A stretch of 64,000 bases of DNA from Marinimicrobium agarilyticum DSM 16975 (GTDB taxonomy: Bacteria > Pseudomonadota > Gammaproteobacteria > Pseudomonadales > Cellvibrionaceae). Of the stretch, positions 15,710 through 25,196 are shown in pieces. The notes under the pieces are model-generated. The model did not search any database, was not told the origin of the DNA, and was given only the letters and a program-made list of their open reading frames with translations. The DNA lies in contig NZ_AUHU01000003.1 in assembly GCF_000423345.1 (NCBI RefSeq), forward strand, positions 620,001 through 684,000, given 5' to 3'. Both the position numbers and the translations under genes were made by a program. The first letter of the stretch is position 1. Each line of letters opens with the position of its first letter.

Positions 15710-17017
15710 TTACTCGGCGGCTTCCGCGCCCAGGCACTCTTTGGTTTTGGTGTTGTAGTTACCGCAGTTGATCGGGTCGGTCCAGTCGGCGATCAGGTTC
15801 TTGCTACCTTCGAGGTAATCGGACCATGCATCACCGGGTACCAGGTCTTCGGTCTGCCAGACGGTCAGGAACTGGCCGTTGTCCTGGATCTCACCGATCA
15901 GTACCGGCTTTTCGATGTGGTGGTTGGGGAGCATTTCGCTGACGCCGCCGGTCAGGTTGGGAACCTTCACGCCGACCATGGCATCAATCACGGCGTCAGT
16001 GTCGGTGGTGCCGGCCTTCTCGACCGCCTTCACCCACATGTTGAAGCCAATGTAGTGCGCTTCCATCGGATCGTTGGTCACGCGCTTCTTGTTGCCGATG
16101 AATTCATGCCACTTTTTGATGAACGCTTCGTTCTGGTCGGTATCCACGCTCATGAAGTAGTTCCAGGCGGCCAGATGGCCTACCAGCGGCTTGGTGTCGA
16201 TACCGGAAAGCTCTTCCTCACCGACAGAGAACGCCACCACCGGAATGTCTTCGGCCGATACGCCCTGGTTACCCAGTTCGCGGTAGAAGGGCACGTTGGC
16301 GTCACCGTTGATGGTGGAGACCACAGCGGTGGGTTTGCCTTGGCTGCCGAAGCGCTTGATCTCGGACACAATGTTCTGCCAGTCGGAATGGCCAAACGGG
16401 GTGTAGTTGATCATGATGTCTTCGTCGGCCACGCCATTGGCTTTCAGGTAGGCTTCCAGAATCTTGTTGGTGGTGCGGGGGTAAACATAGTCGGTGCCGG
16501 CCAGAACCCAGCGCTTGATGCCTACATCGTTCATCAGGTAGTTCACGGCGGGAATGGCTTGCTGGTTCGGCGCCGCACCGGTATAGAACACATTGCGAGA
16601 GGACTCCTCCCCTTCGTACTGCACCGGGTAGAACAGAATGCCGTTGAGCTCTTCAATCACCGGCAAAACGGATTTTCGGGACACCGAGGTCCAGCAACCG
16701 AAAATCGCATCGACGTTTTCCTGAGTGATCAGCTCCCGAGTCTTCTCGGCAAACAGCGGCCAGTCAGAGGCCGGATCCACCACGACGGGCTCGAGCTTCT
16801 TGCCCAGCAGGCCGCCTTTTTTGTTCTGCTCTTCGATGAGCATCAGCATGGTGTCTTTCAAGGTCGTTTCCGAAATGGCCATGGTGCCCGACAGAGAGTG
16901 CAACACACCGACTTTGATGGTGTCTTCCTCCTGGGCCTGAGCGGACATACCGGCAAGCGCCAGACTACAGGCGGCACCGAATGTCCCGATCTTCTTCATT
17001 AGTTGCGTTAGCTTCAT
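15710..17017 (-). CDS. urtA: urea ABC transporter substrate-binding protein UrtA
   Basis: 435-residue periplasmic binding protein with a cleavable signal peptide (cut near AQAQEE, residue about 29). The sequence IKVGVLHSLSGTMAISETTLKD, the GCWTSVSRKSVLPV region and NGILFYPVQYEGEE are characteristic of UrtA rather than branched-chain amino-acid binding proteins. GGAG lies eight bases before the ATG. It follows gntR by 121 bp on the same strand, with no obvious terminator between. Confidence 0.95.
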   Translation of the reverse strand: MKLTQLMKKIGTFGAACSLALAGMSAQAQEEDTIKVGVLHSLSGTMAISETTLKDTMLMLIEEQNKKGGLLGKKLEPVVVDPASDWPLFAEKTRELITQENVDAIFGCWTSVSRKSVLPVIEELNGILFYPVQYEGEESSRNVFYTGAAPNQQAIPAVNYLMNDVGIKRWVLAGTDYVYPRTTNKILEAYLKANGVADEDIMINYTPFGHSDWQNIVSEIKRFGSQGKPTAVVSTINGDANVPFYRELGNQGVSAEDIPVVAFSVGEEELSGIDTKPLVGHLAAWNYFMSVDTDQNEAFIKKWHEFIGNKKRVTNDPMEAHYIGFNMWVKAVEKAGTTDTDAVIDAMVGVKVPNLTGGVSEMLPNHHIEKPVLIGEIQDNGQFLTVWQTEDLVPGDAWSDYLEGSKNLIADWTDPINCGNYNTKTKECLGAEAAE

Positions 17018-17138
17018 GGGTCAATCTCCGTTGAGGTGGTCTTTAAAATGTGTACCGCGGGTTAACGTGGTGAATTAACCTCCTGTCAAATACGGCTAAT
17101 TTCTTCTTCCTGAAATCGGTGGCCCGTCGCTGGCTCAG

Positions 17139-17840
17139 TCAAGCTGAACGCGGTGGGCTTTGGGTCTGCCTGGCCTCGTGCAGCATGTGCAGGGTGATTT
17201 TTCGAACTTCGGCCTGGCTTTCCTCAATGTGACTTTTCAGCAACAGCTGCGCCTGTTCAGCGCGTCGTTTTATGATGGTTCTCAGAATCTTGGCGTGCTC
17301 TTGGTAGGTGGCCTCAATTCTCGGACGTTGGGTGAAATCGATGCGGCGAATGATCCGGAGGCGCTCGGTAATGTTGTGATGAACTCTGGCCATCTCCTCG
17401 TTACCGCAGGCTTCTACCAGGTGTATATGAAAGCGCTCGTCGGCTTCGCGCACGGTGGGGCCATCGTCCTGGCGGTCACTGGCCGCCACCAGCCAGAAAT
17501 TTTTCAAGGCATCCAGGTCGGGTTTTCCGTCCATTTCACACAGTTTGCGAACCGCGGCCTGCTCGAGAATGATGCGCAGCTCATAGAGTTGATCGAATTT
17601 ATGAAAGTCGAATGGCTTGACCTGCCACCCGGCCCGAAACAGAACGTCGACGAAGCCTTCCCGCTGTAACAGGGTCAGCGCTTCGCGCACTGGAGTGCGG
17701 CTGGCGGACATCCGCTCGGCCACTTCTTTCTCGGTGAACCGGTCGCCGGGCAGGAGCGCAAAGTCGAAAATCTCCTGTTTCAACGCGCCGTACACACGTT
17801 CGGTCAAACTCATTCGTTCGGCTTTCTGGTTCACGAGCAT
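17139..17840 (-). CDS. GntR/FadR-family (FCD) regulator of urea uptake
   Basis: 233 residues. N-terminal winged helix: LTERVYGALKQEIFDFALLPGDRFTEKEVAERMSASRTPVREAL, typical of GntR. C-terminal FCD helical domain with RIILEQAAVRKLCEM and the metal-ligand pattern ADERFHIHLVEACGN plus TYQEHAKIL. First gene of the gntR-urtABCDE unit. The promoter carries TTGCATACA-type palindromes that fit FadR-like GntR sites, and the same element lies before the allophanate hydrolase gene. It therefore probably regulates both urea import and breakdown. The ligand is unknown; a urea pathway intermediate is plausible. Confidence 0.9.
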   Translation of the reverse strand: MLVNQKAERMSLTERVYGALKQEIFDFALLPGDRFTEKEVAERMSASRTPVREALTLLQREGFVDVLFRAGWQVKPFDFHKFDQLYELRIILEQAAVRKLCEMDGKPDLDALKNFWLVAASDRQDDGPTVREADERFHIHLVEACGNEEMARVHHNITERLRIIRRIDFTQRPRIEATYQEHAKILRTIIKRRAEQAQLLLKSHIEESQAEVRKITLHMLHEARQTQSPPRSA

Positions 17841-17854
17841 TCCGCCTTGAATAT

Positions 17855-17872
17855 CATCATGTATGCAAGATG
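17855..17872. promoter_or_regulatory. GntR-type operator upstream of gntR-urt
   Basis: CATCATGTATGCAAGATG is an imperfect palindrome centred on ATGTATGCAA, close to the TNGTNNNACNA pattern of FadR-subfamily sites. It begins about 7 bp downstream of the sigma-54 -12 element, where a bound protein would block initiation. The counterpart is at 25175-25188. Confidence 0.6.
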
Positions 17873-17878
17873 GTATTC

Positions 17879-17894
17879 AGCAGGAACTGTGCCA
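17879..17894 (-). promoter_or_regulatory. sigma-54 promoter of gntR-urtABCDE
   Basis: On the - strand TGGCACAGTTCCTGCT: the GG and GC pairs are separated by exactly ten bases as sigma-54 requires, and TGGCAC matches the -24 consensus. The same 16 bases occur at 25197-25212. Confidence 0.75.
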
Positions 17895-18003
17895 AAGCGT
17901 GCCGATTGCCGCTTGGGTGGGCTAAGTGTCTGAAACGACGGGAACTTCTGAGTTCTATTCAAGGGTTGAGACGGAGGGGCAATAACGCCGGCGCACGATC
18001 GCA

Positions 18004-18020
18004 TGCACTTTTATGAAGCG
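18004..18020. promoter_or_regulatory. possible NtrC enhancer site
   Basis: TGCACTTTTATGAAGCG matches the NtrC pattern TGCACCA-N3-TGGTGCA at 5 of 7 and 4 of 7 half-site positions, about 110 bp upstream of the sigma-54 -24 element. The rest of 17895-18227 holds no gene. Confidence 0.3.
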
Positions 18021-18227
18021 CGCAATACGTTATTTGCCTCATGTTTGTTCGCACTTTAGCGTCGCTGAATCCGGCTGGCCGGCGACGCCTGTCGCGTTAT
18101 TGTTGATTAATGTGACAGGCGTTTAAAACGGTGATGCAGTCGCGCTTTCCCCTGTGACCTGTGACCGCGTTAGCGGGCGCCATCTTTGATATGGTCCGCC
18201 CAGATAAGAACCAGGGAATACAAGGCT

Positions 18228-19649
18228 ATGACCATCAAGCGCGCGCTCATTGTTGACGACTCCAAAACCGCTCAGCACCGGCTGAAACGAATGCTCAAGA
18301 AGTACGACCTCGATATCGTCGCGGTCGACTCTGCCGAGTCAGCTTTGAGCTACTTATCCAGCAGCGTGCCGGATGTGGTATTCATGGATCACCTCATGCC
18401 GGGTATGGACGGTTTCCGGGCGCTTCAGATCATCAAATCCCATCCTGCCACCGCCACGATTCCGGTGATCATGTACACCTCCAAAAGCGGCGATGTGTAC
18501 ACCAGCCAGGCGCGTGCCCTCGGCGCGCTGGATGTGGTCAGCAAAGACACCATCAATGCCTCGGATCTTCGCGACGTTCTGAAAGCGATTCACATTTATC
18601 CGCTCGAGGACGATTCGTCACAGAGTTCCAAGGCGGCTCCACCGAAACCCGTTCCAGCACCTGAGGCCGCCCCTCTGGCGACGCTGTCGGAAAGGCCCAC
18701 CGAAGAGCGGCGCCAGCACGATCGTCGCCAGGGCACGCTTTCCACCGAGCTGCGCTTGCGCGACCTGGAACACAGCATTGATGACAGCCGCCGTATTATT
18801 ACCTCGCGCCTGGTGCGTGAGGTGCAGGGCGTACGGCATGAGGTGCGCAAGGTGCTCACCGACATGACGGAGATGAAAAACCGCGTCGAAGCGGAGCGCG
18901 AGCCCCGTTATGACGAACCGCCACCGGCCCCGGAACCGGCGCGCCGACTCTGGCCCACGGCGTTGGTATTGGTGCTCGCCGGCGTGGTGTGTGTGGGGCT
19001 TTGGCAAATCAACCAGCGTATCGATCAGATGGCCCGCGAGCAGGCCGAGGGTGTCCGCCGGCTTGCCGAGCAACTGCCGCCCACCGATACTGTGGCCATG
19101 ACCCCGGCCGCACAGTTGGCGGAACCGGAACAGGCTGAGTCTGACAACCTCTCGAATCAATATCTGCCGGACTTGTCCTGGGCGCTGAACCAGAGCAGTG
19201 TCCAGCCGTTTCACAAGGACATCGTCTCTCCCGAGTTGCAAGGGCGGCTGCGGGAGCTGGTGGCCCGTCTGGACAGTCGGCATTTTCAGGGCCGGGTCAG
19301 GTTGAGCGTCATGGGTGGGGACTTCTGCATCGTCACCAACATGAGCGGAGAAGCACAGTTGCCGGCCGACAGCACCCAGTTGGGTGGCTGCATCTTGATG
19401 AGCGAATTCCACGGCGCGGAGCCGACGGAGTTGATGGCGGAGCGGCTGGGGCCGATCATGCGCGAAGCCGCCATGCTCAGTCAGGGCCAGATTCAAGTGT
19501 CGATTCAGCCCATGGTCGATTCCTTTCAGAGTTATCCGCCTATGACGCCCACCACCAATGCCGGCGACTGGAATCAGGCCGCCCAGGCAAACAATCGGGT
19601 GCTGGTCAGTGTGGAACCGGAACAGCCGAAAACCGCCCAGTCGGAATAA
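18228..19649 (+). CDS. membrane-anchored receiver-domain protein
   Basis: 473 residues. A CheY-like receiver (residues 1-125) has the acidic pair D10/D11, phospho-acceptor D54 in VVFMDHLMPGMDG, and K86 in YTSKSG. A proline-rich linker and a charged coiled-coil-like stretch (170-225) follow. A single membrane segment lies at 241-260 (LWPTALVLVLAGVVCVGLWQ), then a presumably periplasmic domain (about 310-473) with no recognised family. This order, cytoplasmic receiver then membrane anchor then outer domain, is unusual. ATG 18228 is chosen because receivers begin KRALIVDDS. It converges on the urea carboxylase gene and is probably unrelated to it. Confidence 0.8.
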   Translation: MTIKRALIVDDSKTAQHRLKRMLKKYDLDIVAVDSAESALSYLSSSVPDVVFMDHLMPGMDGFRALQIIKSHPATATIPVIMYTSKSGDVYTSQARALGALDVVSKDTINASDLRDVLKAIHIYPLEDDSSQSSKAAPPKPVPAPEAAPLATLSERPTEERRQHDRRQGTLSTELRLRDLEHSIDDSRRIITSRLVREVQGVRHEVRKVLTDMTEMKNRVEAEREPRYDEPPPAPEPARRLWPTALVLVLAGVVCVGLWQINQRIDQMAREQAEGVRRLAEQLPPTDTVAMTPAAQLAEPEQAESDNLSNQYLPDLSWALNQSSVQPFHKDIVSPELQGRLRELVARLDSRHFQGRVRLSVMGGDFCIVTNMSGEAQLPADSTQLGGCILMSEFHGAEPTELMAERLGPIMREAAMLSQGQIQVSIQPMVDSFQSYPPMTPTTNAGDWNQAAQANNRVLVSVEPEQPKTAQSE

Positions 19650-19653
19650 CAGG

Positions 19654-19682
19654 GCGGTTCTTCAACCGCCCGTTCGTTTTTA
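19654..19682 (+). terminator. intrinsic terminator after the receiver protein gene
   Basis: GGGCGGTT, CTTC loop, AACCGCCC, then a T-rich run GTTCGTTTTTATT, reaching into the last codons of the convergent urea carboxylase gene. Confidence 0.8.
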
Positions 19683-22600
19683 TTCCTCCAGAACCAGCAG
19701 GATGTCGCCGGCATTGACCGGCTTGCCGGGTGAGCAATGCACAGCGCTGACTTTGGCTTTGCGATCGGCGTAGACGGAAAACTCCATCTTCATCGCTTCG
19801 ACAATCAATAGCGGCTGGTCCGGCTCCACTTCCTGACCCGGCTCCACCAGCAGCTTCCAGATATTGCCGCTGATATCGGCGGTGACCGCATGGCCGTCCA
19901 CCTCGTTCGGGTCCACAGCCGGCCCGGCCTGCAGCGCCGCCTCTACCTGCTTTTCTTCGTCCGCCTGCCAGAGTGCCACCTCTTCGGTAAAGGCCACCTG
20001 TTGCTTTTCCTGGAACGCCGCAATGCTCTCGGCGTTCTCTGCCAGGAAGCGTTCGTGTTCGGCGATGTCGAAATACGACTCCTCGATATCGATGTCCAGT
20101 CGCCCCTCGCGGAAGGCCTCGCGCATCTCTGTGAGCTTTTCTTCACTGACGGGGTAATAGCGCACCTGGTCGAAGAAACGCAACAGCCAGGGCTCGCCGT
20201 TGATAAACATGTTGCTCTTGAGAAACTTGTTCCAGATCGGCAGGGTGCGCCCGACCAACTGATAACCACCGGGGGAATCCATCCCATAAATACACATGTA
20301 GACGCCGCCAATGCCGACGGTGCCTTCGGCCGTGTAGGTGCGGGCCGGATTGTATTTTGAAGTCAACAAGCGGTGGCGAGGGTCCACCGGCACGGCGCAG
20401 GGCGCGCTCAGATAGACGTCCCCCAGACCGAGTACCAGATAGCTCGCGTTGAACAGCACATCGCGCACTTGGTCGATGGATTCCAGGCCGTTGATGCGCC
20501 GCATAAACTCGGTGTTGCTCGGCAACCAGGGGGCGGTGTCGCGTACCGATTGCCGATACTTGGCGACGGCCTCAAGCGTGGCGGAATCTTCAAAGGCCAT
20601 GGGCAGGTGAATAACGCGGCTTGGAACCCGCATCTGGTCCACGGGCGGTAGTCTTTCTTCAATGGCCAGCAGCTGTTTGACCAGATCGCGCTGGTGCAAG
20701 ACCCGACTGTCGTAATTCACCTGCAAGGAGCGAACGCCGGGAGACAATTCGATGATGCCCTCGATCGGTTTTGCCTTGAGCGCCTCCATCATGGCGTGCA
20801 CCCGCAAGCGGAAGCGCAGGTCCATCCGCAGTGGGCCGTATTCCATCAGAATGTATTTGTCCCCCGCCTGGCGGTAGACCACTTCCGGGCGGCCCTCGGC
20901 TTCGGGCAATGCCGCCAGAATACAGGGGGACAGATCGTGTTCCCGCTCGGGAATCGTGAACTTACCGATAGGCTCCGGGGAGGCCAGTTGGGCGATCGCT
21001 TTATCCTGAGCGGTTTCCAGGGCGAGCGCTTCGTCAAAGCTCAGCTGTTTGAACCGCAGCTTGTCTCCGGGTTTCACTTGGCCGACTTTCCACAGCTCGG
21101 CTTTGACAATGGTGACCGGGCAAACGAAGCCGCCCAGGCTGGGGCCGTCTTTGGTGAGAATCACCGGCATGTCGCCCGTGAAGTTGATCGAGCCCACGGC
21201 GTACTCGGTGTCGTGAATATTGGACGGGTGCAGGCCGGCCTCGCCGCCGTCGCTGCGGGTCCAACTGGGCTTGGGGCCGTTCAGGCGAATGCCCAGCCGG
21301 TTGGAGTTGTAGTGCACCTCCCAGGCGGTATTGAAAAACATGTCGATGGACTCTTCCTTGAAAAAGTCCGGTGCCCCATGGGGGCCGTAGAGCACACCGA
21401 TTTCCCATTCTCGCGGCCCCTCGGCGGCTTCTCCAGCGTAGTCGGGAATCAGCGCGGTGGGGCAGGGTTCGGGTGAGTGGGTGGGCGCCGGTGTTTCGCA
21501 GGCGGCCAGCTCGGGGTCGCTCACTCGCAGCATATCCGCCGCACGCAAAACGCGCCCGCCATGACCGCCGAACTGACCCAGGGCAAAGGTCGAACGGCTG
21601 CCCAAATACTCCGGCACGTCAAAGCCGTTGCGCACGGCCAAGTAGGTCCGGCAACCGTTCACGGACTTACCCACCTCGAGCACCTGCCCGGCCTTCACGC
21701 CCACCGGTTGCCAGAACTCGATGGCCTCCCCATCAACGGTGGCCGGAGAGCGGCCGCCGGTCAGGGCGATGACTGCATCGGTATGGAATTTCAGCTTGGG
21801 ACCGACGATGGTGAACTCCAGCCCCGCCGCCTGCTCGTGGTTACCCACAATGCGGTTGGCCAACCGAAAGGCGTAGTCATCCATGGGGCCGGAAGGCGGA
21901 ACGCCGATGCCCCAGTAGCCCACTCGGCCGGGATAATCCTGAATGCTGGTGTAGGTACCCGGCTGCATGACTTCCACCACCGGGGGGCGATACTCGAAAC
22001 TTGCCAGTTTGTTGGTGGCCACGTCCCCGCTGGCGAAAAAGTCGGACGCCACGATCTGGCGAAGGTAATCCAGATTGGTGGCGATGCCGGCCATGCGCGT
22101 GCTGTTGAGCGCAGTGATCATGTTGGCGATGGCGTCGGCCCGGTCTTTACCTTTGACGATGATCTTGGCGATCATCGGGTCGTAGTGGGGGGAGACATCG
22201 GTGCCGGTGGACACCCAGGTATCGATCCGCGCGTTCTCGGGGAACTGCACGTCGGTCAGTGTTCCGGGGGACGGTTGGAAGTCCCGCACCGCATCCTCGG
22301 CGTAGACCCGCACTTCGATGGCAGCGCCTTCGGGCTTGATGGTCCGGTCCAGATCCGGCGCTTCGCCAGCGGCGGTCAGAATCATCCACTCGACCAGATC
22401 CACGCCGGTGCAGGCTTCGGTAATGGGGTGTTCCACCTGGAGGCGGGTGTTGACCTCAAGGAAATAAAAGTCATCGCGCGCCGGGTCGTAAATGTATTCG
22501 ATGGTGCCGGCGGATCGGTACTTCACCGCCTCGCCCAGGCTGACTGAAGCTGCCAGCAGTTTGTCCCGTGTGGCGGCGGGCAGTTTGGGCGCGGGGGTTT

Positions 22601-23318
22601 CTTCTACAACTTTCTGGTTACGTCTCTGCAGGGAGCAGTCCCGCTCGCCCAGCGCCAGAACCTTCCCCTTGCCGTCGCCAAAAATCTGGACTTCCACATG
22701 GCGGGCGTTGTCGACAAAGCGCTCGAGAAACACGCCGCTGTCACTGAAAAAGTTTTGCCCGAGGCGCTTGACGCTTTCAAACGCCTCCACCAGAGCGGCT
22801 TCGTCGTCACAGCGGGTCAGGCCGATGCCGCCACCGCCGGCGGTGCTTTTGAGCATCACCGGGTAGCCGATTTTTGTGGCGGCGGTTTTGGCCTCGTCCA
22901 AGGAGTCGAGCAGTCCGGTGCCGGGCGTCAATGGCACGCCCGCCTTTTCGGCAATTTCACGCGACGTGTGCTTCAGACCGAACTCGCGAATCTGTTGCGG
23001 CGTGGGCCCGCAAAAGGCGATGCCGGCGGCTTCGCACTGTTCACAGAACTCGGCATTTTCGGACAGAAAGCCATAGCCGGGAATGATCGCCTGGGCGCCG
23101 GTTTCTTTGGCGGCGGCGAGAATTTTATCCACCTTCAGGTAGCTGTCAGCGGCGCTTTCTCCGCCGAGGGCGATGGCGATATCCGCCGCATCCACATGGG
23201 CACTGTTGCGGTCGGCATCGGAGTAAACCGCCACCGACGTAATGCCCATGCTCTTGAGCGTTTTGGCAATGCGTACCGCAATTTCCCCGCGGTTGGCGAT
23301 TAGGACGGTCTGTAACAT
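19680..23318 (-). CDS. uca: urea carboxylase (biotin-dependent)
   Basis: 1212-residue enzyme that carboxylates urea to allophanate using ATP, bicarbonate and biotin. Domain order: biotin carboxylase N-terminal Rossmann part (1-110), ATP-grasp with KSTAGGGGIGLTRC (about 160-175), biotin carboxylase C-terminal part (335-440), the KipA/AHS2-like carboxyltransferase half beginning MQPGTYTSIQDYPGRVGYWGIG (about 445 on), the KipI/AHS1-like half (about 800-1040), and a C-terminal biotinyl domain with VEAMKMEF (biotin on K1177). It is the yeast Dur1,2 carboxylase part as a separate protein. It follows the allophanate hydrolase gene by 62 bp. Confidence 0.96.
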   Translation of the reverse strand: MLQTVLIANRGEIAVRIAKTLKSMGITSVAVYSDADRNSAHVDAADIAIALGGESAADSYLKVDKILAAAKETGAQAIIPGYGFLSENAEFCEQCEAAGIAFCGPTPQQIREFGLKHTSREIAEKAGVPLTPGTGLLDSLDEAKTAATKIGYPVMLKSTAGGGGIGLTRCDDEAALVEAFESVKRLGQNFFSDSGVFLERFVDNARHVEVQIFGDGKGKVLALGERDCSLQRRNQKVVEETPAPKLPAATRDKLLAASVSLGEAVKYRSAGTIEYIYDPARDDFYFLEVNTRLQVEHPITEACTGVDLVEWMILTAAGEAPDLDRTIKPEGAAIEVRVYAEDAVRDFQPSPGTLTDVQFPENARIDTWVSTGTDVSPHYDPMIAKIIVKGKDRADAIANMITALNSTRMAGIATNLDYLRQIVASDFFASGDVATNKLASFEYRPPVVEVMQPGTYTSIQDYPGRVGYWGIGVPPSGPMDDYAFRLANRIVGNHEQAAGLEFTIVGPKLKFHTDAVIALTGGRSPATVDGEAIEFWQPVGVKAGQVLEVGKSVNGCRTYLAVRNGFDVPEYLGSRSTFALGQFGGHGGRVLRAADMLRVSDPELAACETPAPTHSPEPCPTALIPDYAGEAAEGPREWEIGVLYGPHGAPDFFKEESIDMFFNTAWEVHYNSNRLGIRLNGPKPSWTRSDGGEAGLHPSNIHDTEYAVGSINFTGDMPVILTKDGPSLGGFVCPVTIVKAELWKVGQVKPGDKLRFKQLSFDEALALETAQDKAIAQLASPEPIGKFTIPEREHDLSPCILAALPEAEGRPEVVYRQAGDKYILMEYGPLRMDLRFRLRVHAMMEALKAKPIEGIIELSPGVRSLQVNYDSRVLHQRDLVKQLLAIEERLPPVDQMRVPSRVIHLPMAFEDSATLEAVAKYRQSVRDTAPWLPSNTEFMRRINGLESIDQVRDVLFNASYLVLGLGDVYLSAPCAVPVDPRHRLLTSKYNPARTYTAEGTVGIGGVYMCIYGMDSPGGYQLVGRTLPIWNKFLKSNMFINGEPWLLRFFDQVRYYPVSEEKLTEMREAFREGRLDIDIEESYFDIAEHERFLAENAESIAAFQEKQQVAFTEEVALWQADEEKQVEAALQAGPAVDPNEVDGHAVTADISGNIWKLLVEPGQEVEPDQPLLIVEAMKMEFSVYADRKAKVSAVHCSPGKPVNAGDILLVLEE

Positions 23319-23380
23319 GTTCGGTCTCCGTGTCGGTCGTCGGAAAAATCTCGTCGGTCGTTCAGGTTCCGGGTGGCTTG

Positions 23381-25153
23381 CTAGCGCTGGGCCATATAGG
23401 CGCGCCAGCCGCCCAGTTCGGTAATGTCGTCAGCGCCTTCGGTGGCGATGGTTTCGCAGATGAAGCCTTTCACCTCGCGCCCGTCTTTGAGCGTCAGAGT
23501 GCCAATGCCCAGGGGCGAGGGGATCAATGCGACGAAGGAGCCAAACTGATCCACGGGAATATCCCAAAGCTCCACAATAAGCTCGCCGCCACTTTTGGCT
23601 TTCACCAGGCCGGGTTTGGGGGGAGTGGTGTTGGGCAGTGCATACAAACGATAGTGGGAGGCGGTCACCGTGCTCTCTACAAAGCGAGCGCTGCGCTCGG
23701 TGAGTTGATAATTCAGCGGCATGCCACTCAAGTGCGCGCCCACGACGGCAAGGCGCACGTGGCCGGCCGGGGGCTCGTCGCTCGCGGCGGGCTCGGGCAG
23801 GGAAAGATCGGTGGCGCCGCGCTTCCAGGGGTAGGCGCTCTGCCAGCGCCGGCCGAAATCGGCCAGGGCACCGTCCTGCCAGGCGGGCCCGATCAGAGTA
23901 ATGCCAAAGGGCAGGCCGTCACCGCGAAGACCAGCGGGCAGTGCCAGGGCGCTGCAGTCGGCCAGGTTGACGAAGTTGGTCCAGGTGCCCAGCTGGCTGT
24001 TGATACGCACCGGGTCGGCCTGTACCTGCTCAATGCTCGGCAGACGCGGCGCGGTGGGCACCAGCAAGGCGTGGACTTCAGTCATCGCGGTTTGAATGGT
24101 ACGGGCGAGTTCAGCGCGTTGATATTCCGCCCGGTAGGCATCGGTGGCGCTGAATTTGGAGGCCTGCTCGATAATGCCGCGCACCACCGGGTTCATCGAC
24201 TCAGCGTGTTCGGCCATGAACTCCGCAATGGCGGCATGGCGCTCGGCCACCCAGGGCCCCCCGTAGAGCAGCTGGGCGAGGGTCTGCATGGGGGTGAAGT
24301 CCATGGGTACCAGCTCGACGCCTTCGGCCTCCAGTCGCTTGAGGGCCTTCTCCCAGGCCTGTTCGGCGGCGTGATCGCCAAACCAGTCGTGCTTGTCCGG
24401 AATGCCGAAGCGAAGGGCCTTGGGCCAGTAGCGGGTCGGGCGGGGTTGGGCACGGGAATAGCCATCCGCCGGGTCAAAACCGTCCATGAGGGTAGCGACG
24501 GTCTCGGCGTCCTCCACGCTCAGGGCAAAAATCGAGACACAGTCCAGGCTTCGACAGGCCGGTACCACGCCCTTGATACTGAAGCGGCCCTTGGTGGGCT
24601 TGAGCCCGACCAGGTTGTTGAAACCGGCGGGCACCCGGCCCGAACCGGCGGTGTCGGTGCCCAGGCTGAAGGGCACCAGCCCCCGTGCGACCGCCACCGC
24701 TGAGCCGGAGCTGGAGCCCCCCGAGACATAGGCCGGGTCAAAGCTGTTGGGCACCGCCCCATAGGGAGAGCGGGTGCCGACCAGGCCGGTGGCGAACTGA
24801 TCCAGGTTGGTCTTGGCGATGACAATGGCGCCCGCGGCCCTGAGCTTTGCCACCGTGGTGGCGTCTTCTTCGGGCGTATAGCGAAACGCGGGGCAGGCGG
24901 CGGTGGTGGGCACGCCGGCCATATCAATGTTGTCCTTGATCACGAACGGCACCCCGTACAGGGGTTGCTCCTGAGGAGAGGTCAGCGCCTGAATCTGAGC
25001 GTCCACCTCGGCTTCGGTGAGGATATAGATCCACGCCGGGTCGTCGTCGGTGAGTTGCCCGCGCAGAGCGTGCAGGGTAGCGGTCGGGTCCAGGGCCTCG
25101 TCGCGGTAGGCCTTTTGCCAATCGCTCAGGGTCCAGCCGGTTTGTGGCGTCAT
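23381..25153 (-). CDS. atzF: allophanate hydrolase
   Basis: 590 residues, converting allophanate to ammonia and CO2. The amidase-signature domain (1 to about 440) has the catalytic Lys in VPFVIKDNIDMAGVPTTAACP, the cis-Ser in YVSGGSSSGSAVAVA and the nucleophile Ser in GTDTAGSGRVPAGFNNLVGLKPTKG. The C-terminal domain (about 465-590) is the small AtzF-type fold ending in ITELGGWRAYMAQR. First gene of the atzF-uca operon, behind a sigma-54 promoter and GntR-like operator. Confidence 0.95.
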   Translation of the reverse strand: MTPQTGWTLSDWQKAYRDEALDPTATLHALRGQLTDDDPAWIYILTEAEVDAQIQALTSPQEQPLYGVPFVIKDNIDMAGVPTTAACPAFRYTPEEDATTVAKLRAAGAIVIAKTNLDQFATGLVGTRSPYGAVPNSFDPAYVSGGSSSGSAVAVARGLVPFSLGTDTAGSGRVPAGFNNLVGLKPTKGRFSIKGVVPACRSLDCVSIFALSVEDAETVATLMDGFDPADGYSRAQPRPTRYWPKALRFGIPDKHDWFGDHAAEQAWEKALKRLEAEGVELVPMDFTPMQTLAQLLYGGPWVAERHAAIAEFMAEHAESMNPVVRGIIEQASKFSATDAYRAEYQRAELARTIQTAMTEVHALLVPTAPRLPSIEQVQADPVRINSQLGTWTNFVNLADCSALALPAGLRGDGLPFGITLIGPAWQDGALADFGRRWQSAYPWKRGATDLSLPEPAASDEPPAGHVRLAVVGAHLSGMPLNYQLTERSARFVESTVTASHYRLYALPNTTPPKPGLVKAKSGGELIVELWDIPVDQFGSFVALIPSPLGIGTLTLKDGREVKGFICETIATEGADDITELGGWRAYMAQR

Positions 25154-25174
25154 TGCGGCTCCTAAAAAATACTA

Positions 25175-25188
25175 TCTTGTATGCAAGA
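25175..25188. promoter_or_regulatory. GntR-type operator upstream of atzF
   Basis: TCTTGTATGCAAGA is a palindrome with 5-bp arms, 22 bp before the ATG and just downstream of the sigma-54 -12 element. The core TGTATGCAAGA is shared with the gntR-urt operator. Confidence 0.65.
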
Positions 25189-25196
25189 CGGTATTC

